This document shows positions 33,612 to 39,157 of a stretch of DNA of 39,157 nucleotides, piece by piece. The stretch's first letter is position 1; the number at the start of each line of letters is the position of its first letter. Origin of the DNA: Candidatus Gastranaerophilales bacterium (GTDB taxonomy: Bacteria; Cyanobacteriota; Vampirovibrionia; Gastranaerophilales; Gastranaerophilaceae); assembly GCA_944324865.1 (NCBI GenBank), contig CALUXW010000015.1, positions 1 through 39,157 of the forward strand. Reading direction: 5' to 3'. Under the pieces are notes generated by a model. The model saw nothing but the letters and a program-made list of their open reading frames with translations, searched no databases and was not told where the DNA came from. The position numbers and the translations under genes are program-made.

Positions 33612-34683
33612 TTTGTTTCTCTTTTGATATTTCCATTATTTTATTTAAAATTTCTACAGAATTAATAATAGCACCACCAGTTTTCCCAAAAAATTTAATT
33701 GGTGTTTTACCATTAACTGCAATTTTCACATCTTGCAGCATTTGCCCCATATTTAATTCAATATCCAATATACATTTCTTACCAATTGCTGTACTATATA
33801 ATTCACTTTCGGGAAATGGCCAAAGTGTAATTGGCCTAAAAAGTCCTGCTTTTACTCCATTTTGCCTTGCTGAGAGTACTGCGGATTTTGCAACACGGGC
33901 AACAGTTCCAAAAGCAGTAATTATAATATCTGCATCATCGCACAAATATTTTTCATACATTACTTCATTTTCTTGAATTTTTTCATATTTTTTAAATATT
34001 AAATGGTTTAACTTCTCGAGGATATCATCACCCATATGAAGTGACATTAAGCTTCTAGCATTTCTTTTCTCACTGTCTTCGCCAATGCCATTCAGGGACC
34101 AATCATTTGTAGGAACTTTATCAAAAGCATTGCCTGTGGGCATATCAACAGGCTCCATCATTTGACCTAAAATGCCGTCAGCAAGAAGCATAGCAGGATT
34201 CCTATATTTCATGGAAAGATAGAATGCTTTTTGGGTAAGCATAACCGACTCATTTATTGTTGATGGCGCCAAGACTATTGTTCTGTAATCGCCGTTACCA
34301 CCACCCTTTACAGATTGAAAATAATCAGCTTGAGAAGGAGTGATATCTCCCAAGCCAGGACCTGCGCGCATTACACTGATGATAACTCCAGGGATTTGTG
34401 CGGTTGCCATAGAAGAAATTGCTTCTTGCATGAGCGCAATTGCGCAGCTTGAAGAAGAAGTCATAGCAAGTGTACCTGTGGAGCCGGCACCAATTAACAT
34501 GTTTACAGCCGCAAGTTCGCTTTCTGCACTTATATAGGTTCTTCCAATCTCGGGCATTTTGTAACTCATAAATTCGCCGATTTCATTTTGAGGGGTAATA
34601 GGATAACCAAAATAACACATGCACCCTGCATTTATTGCAGCTTGCGCTATTGCTTCATTCCCCTTCATTAAAATTTTTGACAT
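33583..34683 (-). CDS. korA: 2-oxoacid:ferredoxin oxidoreductase, alpha subunit
   Basis: The alpha subunit has 366 residues from ATG 34683; a TTG two codons earlier is unlikely. Signatures are MKGNEAIAQAAINAGCMCYFGYPITPQNEI, read here in two overlapping parts, then AESELAAVNMLIGAG, TSSSSCAIALMQEAIS and MRAGPGLGDITPSQADYFQ. These form the pyrimidine-binding half of the TPP site and the CoA region. It follows korD by 14 nt and overlaps korB. Confidence 0.92.
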   Translation of the reverse strand: MSKILMKGNEAIAQAAINAGCMCYFGYPITPQNEIGEFMSYKMPEIGRTYISAESELAAVNMLIGAGSTGTLAMTSSSSCAIALMQEAISSMATAQIPGVIISVMRAGPGLGDITPSQADYFQSVKGGGNGDYRTIVLAPSTINESVMLTQKAFYLSMKYRNPAMLLADGILGQMMEPVDMPTGNAFDKVPTNDWSLNGIGEDSEKRNARSLMSLHMGDDILEKLNHLIFKKYEKIQENEVMYEKYLCDDADIIITAFGTVARVAKSAVLSARQNGVKAGLFRPITLWPFPESELYSTAIGKKCILDIELNMGQMLQDVKIAVNGKTPIKFFGKTGGAIINSVEILNKIMEISKEKQNETNLTKSV

Positions 34684-34697
34684 ATTCAATCCGCTTA

Positions 34698-34910
34698 TTA
34701 TTTCAATACTTCATATATTGCCATATCAGGGCAACTAATAGCACACAGTGCGCATCCTAAACACTCATTATTCGGGTCACTGAACACTACATAATTGCTT
34801 CCGGCATGATTTGTGTGGTCTTTGTCAGCTTTAATTAGTTTTTTTGGACAAACACTAACACATATCATGCAATTTTTGCATTTTTCTTTATCTATTTTTA
34901 TTTCAGGCAT
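34698..34910 (-). CDS. korD: Ferredoxin-like delta subunit of the oxidoreductase
   Basis: This 70-residue protein has two 4Fe-4S motifs: CKNCMICVSVCP (residues 11-22) and CLGCALCAISCP (50-61). It passes electrons from the TPP site of KorAB to free ferredoxin. It is first of korDABC, 66 nt downstream of recR, with no obvious terminator between, so ybaB-recR-korDABC may be one long transcript. Confidence 0.92.
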   Translation of the reverse strand: MPEIKIDKEKCKNCMICVSVCPKKLIKADKDHTNHAGSNYVVFSDPNNECLGCALCAISCPDMAIYEVLK

Positions 34911-34976
34911 GTCTATATCTTAACACTTCATAAAAAAATAGCATTAAAAAAAATATATTTTAACATTTGCTTAATA

Positions 34977-35573
34977 TTAGAGCTCTTGTCGACCCTCAAG
35001 TGCTTTAACCAAAGTCAATTCGTCGGCATACTCGAGCTCCGAGCCAAGTGGCAAACCAAAGGCAATTCTTGAAACTTTTATATCAAAAGGTTTTAACAAT
35101 TTGCATAAATATAAACTTGTTGCCTCGCCTTCAACTGAAGGATTAAGCGCAAGTATAACTTCTTTTATACTATTGTCATGTACCCTGTTTAAAAGTTCAC
35201 GAATTCTTATATCATCAGGACCTATGCCCTCGATTGGTGATATTAGTCCTTGTAAAACATGGTATACGCCTTTGTATTCATTTGTCTTTTCAATTGCAAT
35301 AAGATCCTTTGTTTCAGATACAACACAAATGGTATTTTTATCACGCATTTTATTTGCACAAATTTCACAAGGGCTTTGACTTGTCATATTAAAACAAATT
35401 TGGCAATAAGAAATCGTATTTTTTGCTTCAAGCATAGTTTGTGCAAATTTTACAACTTCGGATTCGGGCATTTTAATTAAATACAATGCCAATCTTTGCG
35501 CTGTTTTTGGACCTATTGAAGGTAATTTCTGAAAACATTCAATTAATTTTGCCAGAGGTTTTGTATATTCCAT
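34977..35573 (-). CDS. recR: Recombination mediator protein RecR
   Basis: RecR (198 residues) helps load RecA at gaps with RecO/RecF. The N-terminal helix-hairpin-helix is [16 protein letters not shown]. The Cys4 zinc finger is [16 protein letters not shown]. The Toprim part starts [14 protein letters not shown] and continues [35 protein letters not shown] is the conserved C-terminus. Its ATG overlaps the ybaB stop (TAATG), the standard ybaB-recR pairing. Confidence 0.96.
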   Translation of the reverse strand: MEYTKPLAKLIECFQKLPSIGPKTAQRLALYLIKMPESEVVKFAQTMLEAKNTISYCQICFNMTSQSPCEICANKMRDKNTICVVSETKDLIAIEKTNEYKGVYHVLQGLISPIEGIGPDDIRIRELLNRVHDNSIKEVILALNPSVEGEATSLYLCKLLKPFDIKVSRIAFGLPLGSELEYADELTLVKALEGRQEL

Positions 35574-35905
35574 TAGAACAATCCCGGGATACTAATGCCG
35601 CCTGTAATAGCTTTCATTTTTGCCTCCATTTGAGAATTTGCTTTATCGGTAGCATTGGACATAGCTTCGATTATTAAATCCTCAAGCATTTCAAGAGTTT
35701 CAGTGTCAACAGAAGACGGATTATCCGGGTTGAGAGCCTCAGGCTTTAATTTAATAGATTTAAATTTGCCTTGGCCGCTAAAAGTAACTTCAACTGCACC
35801 TCCCGCACTTTGACCACTTACTTCAATATTTGCAAGTTCATCTTGTGTTTCTTTAAATTTCTTTTGCATTTTTTGAGCTTGTTGCATCATTTGTATCATA
35901 TTCAT
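35573..35905 (-). CDS. ybaB: YbaB/EbfC nucleoid-associated protein
   Basis: The product is a 110-residue DNA-binding dimer. [20 protein letters not shown] is the N-terminal helix, followed by [20 protein letters not shown] (the central strands) and [20 protein letters not shown]. The length is normal. A GGGGAG ribosome site precedes the ATG. It sits first in the minus-strand unit and is divergent from the matrixin gene, only 43 bp away. Confidence 0.93.
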   Translation of the reverse strand: MNMIQMMQQAQKMQKKFKETQDELANIEVSGQSAGGAVEVTFSGQGKFKSIKLKPEALNPDNPSSVDTETLEMLEDLIIEAMSNATDKANSQMEAKMKAITGGISIPGLF

Positions 35906-35933
35906 ACTGATAATCTCCCCTTAAAAAATAATG

Positions 35934-35942
35934 TGATATTAT
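35934..35942 (+). promoter_or_regulatory. Extended -10 element for a possibly leaderless matrixin mRNA
   Basis: TG-A-TATTAT at 35934-35942 is an extended -10 element. A start seven bases downstream would fall on or next to the A of ATG 35949, giving a leaderless message. Consistent with this, no SD sequence precedes that ATG. Confidence 0.45.
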
Positions 35943-35948
35943 TATTGT

Positions 35949-36734
<786 letters not shown>

Positions 36735-36858
36735 GGGGTATAAAGCAATCAGAAGAGTTGAGGATTTATAATTTAACTATATGATGTTTTATGTGTATTT
36801 AAATTGTCAGAAACTCCAATATTTTATTTATGCAAATCATTTTTTTATTACCTTTTTG

Positions 36859-36867
36859 TGCTATAAT
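36859..36867 (+). promoter_or_regulatory. Extended -10 promoter for rph
   Basis: TG-C-TATAAT at 36859-36867 is a perfect extended -10 element, 21 bp before ATG 36889. GAGGGTGG lies in the short leader as ribosome site. Confidence 0.6.
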
Positions 36868-36888
36868 TTTAAAAAATGAGGGTGGTAT

Positions 36889-37584
36889 ATGCGATTTGAT
36901 GGTAGAGAAAATAATCAGACAAGAACTGTAAAATTTACAAGAAATTATATTAAGCATACAAAGGGCTCCGTATTAGTAGAATTTGGAGATACAAAAGTGC
37001 TGGTATGCGCAAGTATTGAAGAAGGAAAGCCAAAATGGATGCCAAAGGATGAAAAAAGCGGTTGGCTTACTGCCGAATATTCACTTTTACCGGCATCAAC
37101 CAATGTAAGATGCCAAAGAGAGAGAACAAAACTTTCGGGTAGAACTCAAGAGATACAAAGATTAATTGGAAGAAGCTTGAGAGCTTGTATTGATCTTGAA
37201 AAACTGGGTGAAAAAACAATAACCATAGATGCTGATGTACTACAGGCTGACGGTGGTACAAGAGTTGCCTCAATTTGTGGCGGTTTTGTTGCTTTAAAAG
37301 ACTTGGTTAACAATCTTATTTTAGAAGGTAAACTCGAGCAAAACCCAATAATTGAACCAATTGCCGCAATATCTGCAGGAATATGTGATGGAGAAATCAT
37401 TGTAGATTTATGTTATGAAGAAGATTCCAATGCGCAGGCGGATTCAAATATAGTATTAACAAAAAGTGGTAAAATAATTGAATTTCAAACTACAGCAGAA
37501 GGAGAACCTTTCACAAAGCAACAAATGGATAAAATTTATGAGCTTGCAAAAAGTGCAATATTTAAAATTATAGATTTGTATTAA
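36889..37584 (+). CDS. rph: Ribonuclease PH
   Basis: RNase PH is a 231-residue phosphorolytic 3'-5' exonuclease that trims tRNA 3' ends. Motifs are MRFDGRENNQTR, VEFGDTKVLVCASIE, WLTAEYSLLPAST, RTQEIQRLIGRSLRACID (phosphate-binding Arg) and DADVLQADGGTRVASICGG. The C-terminal VVL-type region FQTTAEGEPFT is present, so the enzyme looks active. It has its own promoter. Its 3' end overlaps the convergent histidine kinase gene by 17 nt. Confidence 0.96.
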   Translation: MRFDGRENNQTRTVKFTRNYIKHTKGSVLVEFGDTKVLVCASIEEGKPKWMPKDEKSGWLTAEYSLLPASTNVRCQRERTKLSGRTQEIQRLIGRSLRACIDLEKLGEKTITIDADVLQADGGTRVASICGGFVALKDLVNNLILEGKLEQNPIIEPIAAISAGICDGEIIVDLCYEEDSNAQADSNIVLTKSGKIIEFQTTAEGEPFTKQQMDKIYELAKSAIFKIIDLY

Positions 37585-38266
37585 TAATCGGAATATCAAA
37601 ACTAAACCTTACAAAATTATTTTTAAGATTTTCAACACTTATATGACCAAAATGTGCTTCAATTATCTGTTTTGAAATGTACAAGCCTAGCCCATGGCTA
37701 TTTTTAGAATTGCTTTTAGTGCTTGTCACATAAGGTTTAAAAATATCATTTATATCATTGTATTTTATTTTACCTTGATTTATCACACTCACAATAAGAC
37801 TTCCTGCCTGCATTTTTGTCTCCAGTATAATCTCGCTGCCCTTGCAAGAATGTTTTGCTGCGTTTGTAAGAAGATTTACAAGTACTCTTTTTATCTCTAT
37901 TTCGTCATATTCAGCATATGGACTTGTGCATAAATTTTTAATTGTTAATTTGTGATTATTTTCGTAAAGATTATGTTCAATGCTTTTAATGACAAAATTA
38001 ATTGTTTCTTGAATATTATTAATTGTTAGGTTAATTTTAGTTTTTTTAACCCTAAAGCCTGAAAGCATATTTAATATCATTTCTTTCATAAAAATATTAG
38101 AAGTTAATATGTCGCTTAAAAGTTCCCGTTGCGTATCAGATATTGTAAAATTTTTATCTTTTAATAATAAGTTTAGTGCATTTATTTGTGAAAAAACCGG
38201 GGACTTTAAATCATGCGCAAGGTTTTCCATAATTAATTCTTTTTGTTCAATGCTTACTTTTGCCAT
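37568..38266 (-). CDS. Small soluble histidine kinase core
   Basis: The product has 232 residues and consists only of the transmitter. The phospho-acceptor His18 is in ENLAHDLKSPVFS. The N-box is RVLVNLLTNAAKHS, the F-box FKPYVTSTKS, and the G2-box SHGLGLYISKQI. The G1-box reads INQGKI rather than the usual D-x-G. No sensor domain, PAS domain or membrane helix precedes His18, and no response-regulator gene is adjacent. It may act as a cytosolic relay or receive its signal from a partner protein. AGGAAA precedes the ATG. Confidence 0.85.
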   Translation of the reverse strand: MAKVSIEQKELIMENLAHDLKSPVFSQINALNLLLKDKNFTISDTQRELLSDILTSNIFMKEMILNMLSGFRVKKTKINLTINNIQETINFVIKSIEHNLYENNHKLTIKNLCTSPYAEYDEIEIKRVLVNLLTNAAKHSCKGSEIILETKMQAGSLIVSVINQGKIKYNDINDIFKPYVTSTKSNSKNSHGLGLYISKQIIEAHFGHISVENLKNNFVRFSFDIPIINTNL

Positions 38267-38434
38267 TTAATGTTTCCTAAATTAGTATAATACCTATGTT
38301 ACTTCATTAAAGCGATGTGTATAGTAGACATTCGGGTAGTTTTGTTTTTTGTGTAATAAAAGTTTATATAATATCAATTTTTTAATGTAAAAATACTTTA
38401 TAATTGCATAGGTTAGATTTAATAGGTTAGTAAA

Positions 38435-38920
38435 ATGAATTTTAAAAAAGTTATTACAAACTTATTCAGTGTGCTGTTTTCAACGGAATGCAGAATTAAC
38501 AGTGAGTTTAGGTTTTCACAAAATGAGTTGAACGAAATTATTTCAAATTCAAAAAAAGAAAACCTAAAATATTTTAAGAGCCTTTCAAATATCAAGCAAC
38601 TTAGTGCATTCGATTTAAGTTACCTTATGTCAAATGTTACTTTAGATGAGAAAAAAATCAGTATAATTAAACATGCTTGTAGATTATTTAACGAAAAAGA
38701 ATTTCAGTCATTAGGACAGACATATAGCGATTTTATCTTTAGAGTAAGTGCAAATATTAATTATTTAAATGATGACAATTTGGACTTGTTTAAAGAATTA
38801 GTGCAGTGCAAAAATGAATTATATGACTTTGCCTATGCGCTTAAAAATCCTTTAAGAGTCTTAAATAAGAAATGTGATAAAAGTTTTTCATATGCGTTTG
38901 AAAATGTATTTGCAGAATAA
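38435..38920 (+). CDS. Hypothetical helical protein, 161 residues
   Basis: The product is soluble, mostly helical and rich in Lys, Asn and Leu (MNFKKVITNLFSVLFSTECR at the start). No family is recognised. The middle segment QLSAFDLSYLMSNVTLDEKK faintly recalls one unit of the 37-residue repeats in the giant protein at 16513-20907 (I-x-A-x-D-L, L-D-E-K), but there is only one copy and the spacing differs. A TATAAT at 38399-38404 and AGGTTAG before ATG 38435 suggest that it is expressed. A clear terminator follows. Confidence 0.65.
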   Translation: MNFKKVITNLFSVLFSTECRINSEFRFSQNELNEIISNSKKENLKYFKSLSNIKQLSAFDLSYLMSNVTLDEKKISIIKHACRLFNEKEFQSLGQTYSDFIFRVSANINYLNDDNLDLFKELVQCKNELYDFAYALKNPLRVLNKKCDKSFSYAFENVFAE

Positions 38921-38943
38921 TTATTGCCAATAATTTTTTTTTT
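38919..38943 (+). terminator. Intrinsic terminator after the 38435 gene
   Basis: AATTATT and AATAATT form a 7-bp stem around GCC, followed by about ten T residues. It overlaps the last base of the gene's stop codon region. Confidence 0.8.
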
Positions 38944-38971
38944 GATAATATTAAATTGTCGATTTTTTATT

Positions 38972-39007
38972 TTTGACAATTAAATAATAATATCGGGACG
39001 TAGCGCA
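38972..39007 (+). repeat. Truncated upstream copy of the tRNA-Pro 5' end
   Basis: The 36 bases here are identical to 39062-39097. They comprise 22 bases of upstream sequence plus the first 14 bases of the tRNA (CGGGACGTAGCGCA). The remainder of the tRNA is absent; the following 54 bases are unrelated and contain GTGC-CATAA-GCAC. The copy cannot form a tRNA. Confidence 0.9.
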
Positions 39008-39061
39008 CGTTTTGTGCCATAAGCACGAAACAAAAGGTTTTATATACCAAGCTGCTCCTTG

Positions 39062-39097
39062 TTTGACAATTAAATAATAATATCGGGACGTAGCGCA
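39062..39097 (+). repeat. Second copy of the 36-bp repeat, part of the intact tRNA-Pro
   Basis: Identical to 38972-39007 over 36 bases, with a repeat spacing of 90 bp. This copy continues into the full tRNA gene. Confidence 0.9.
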
Positions 39098-39157
39098 GCT
39101 TGGTAGCGCACCTCGCTTGGGACGAGGGGGTCGCAGGTTCAAATCCTGTCGTCCCGA
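39084..39157 (+). tRNA. tRNA-Pro (anticodon UGG)
   Basis: A full cloverleaf can be drawn. The acceptor stem CGGGACG/CGTCCCG is followed by discriminator A at 39157, at the window edge. The D-stem is GCGC/GCGC, and the anticodon stem CCTCG/CGAGG has loop CTTGGGA giving anticodon TGG. The T-stem is GCAGG/CCTGT with loop TTCAAAT. Whether CCA is encoded lies beyond the window. Confidence 0.95.

Noticed and set aside
39063..39083. TTGACA and TAATAT before tRNA-Pro read as a -35/-10 pair
   Set aside because: The spacing is far too short (about 9 bp), and a 17-bp spacer would put the -10 inside the tRNA.
38972..39097. attL/attR of an integrated element spanning to the recombinase at 387-929
   Set aside because: Both repeat copies lie 90 bp apart at one place and contain the 5', not the 3', end of the tRNA. 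The left end of the window shows no matching copy.
38951..39142. Minus-strand ORF of 63 codons over the tRNA
   Set aside because: Its repeated peptide (CATSRYYYLIV) is only the translation of the duplicated 36-bp repeat.

Overview
The window is strongly AT-rich bacterial chromosome. Four traits suggest an anaerobic, gut-type member of the non-photosynthetic cyanobacterial relatives (Vampirovibrionia/Melainabacteria, probably Gastranaerophilales). These are a complete 2-oxoacid:ferredoxin oxidoreductase (korDABC), an SLH-type envelope protein, a diaminopimelate (dap) operon, and several orphan proteins carrying the short N-terminal 'x-F-x-G/S/A' signature I associate with that group. The taxonomic call is inference from gene content, not a database match.

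Layout. Positions 1-929 are the edge of a mobile or regulatory module: the 3' end of an unidentified gene, a tiny overlapping ORF, and a 180-residue single-domain tyrosine recombinase. Positions 930-1396 are non-coding and carry three 28-bp recombinase-like sites (CAAC-N14-GTTG core), one with its central bases inverted relative to the others. Positions 1397-14784 form a 14-gene, gap-free surface-glycan operon in which every gene overlaps or abuts the next. Positions 14785-16402 are decayed DNA (remnants of an AAA+ ATPase, a regulator and a small membrane-protein paralogue) around one intact small membrane protein. Positions 16513-24650 hold lineage-specific orphans on the minus strand, including a ~1460-residue protein with eighteen exactly 37-residue repeats plus an HD domain, and one dehydrogenase. 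Positions 24839-39157 are mostly housekeeping: GT2-uvrB, dapB-asd-dapA, an SLH protein, ybaB-recR and korDABC, a matrixin-like protease, rph, a small histidine kinase, an orphan ORF and a tRNA-Pro(UGG) preceded by a broken 5' copy of itself.

How the glycan operon may work. A VioA-type aminotransferase makes a 4-amino-4,6-dideoxy sugar. A dedicated KASIII, ACP, ketoreductase and phosphopantetheinyl transferase build a short (3-hydroxy)acyl chain, which a NeuD-like acyltransferase could place on the amino sugar. NeuB, a KdsC-like phosphatase and NeuA supply a CMP-nonulosonic acid, probably by the 9-phosphate route. A DUF115/GT42-like protein, a GT-B-like protein, a methyltransferase and a pyruvyl transferase assemble and decorate the glycan. 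The last gene is an in-frame fusion of a GT8 domain lacking its DXD motif with an MsbA-type ABC exporter. The upstream recombinase and inverted sites suggest that the operon may be phase-variable.
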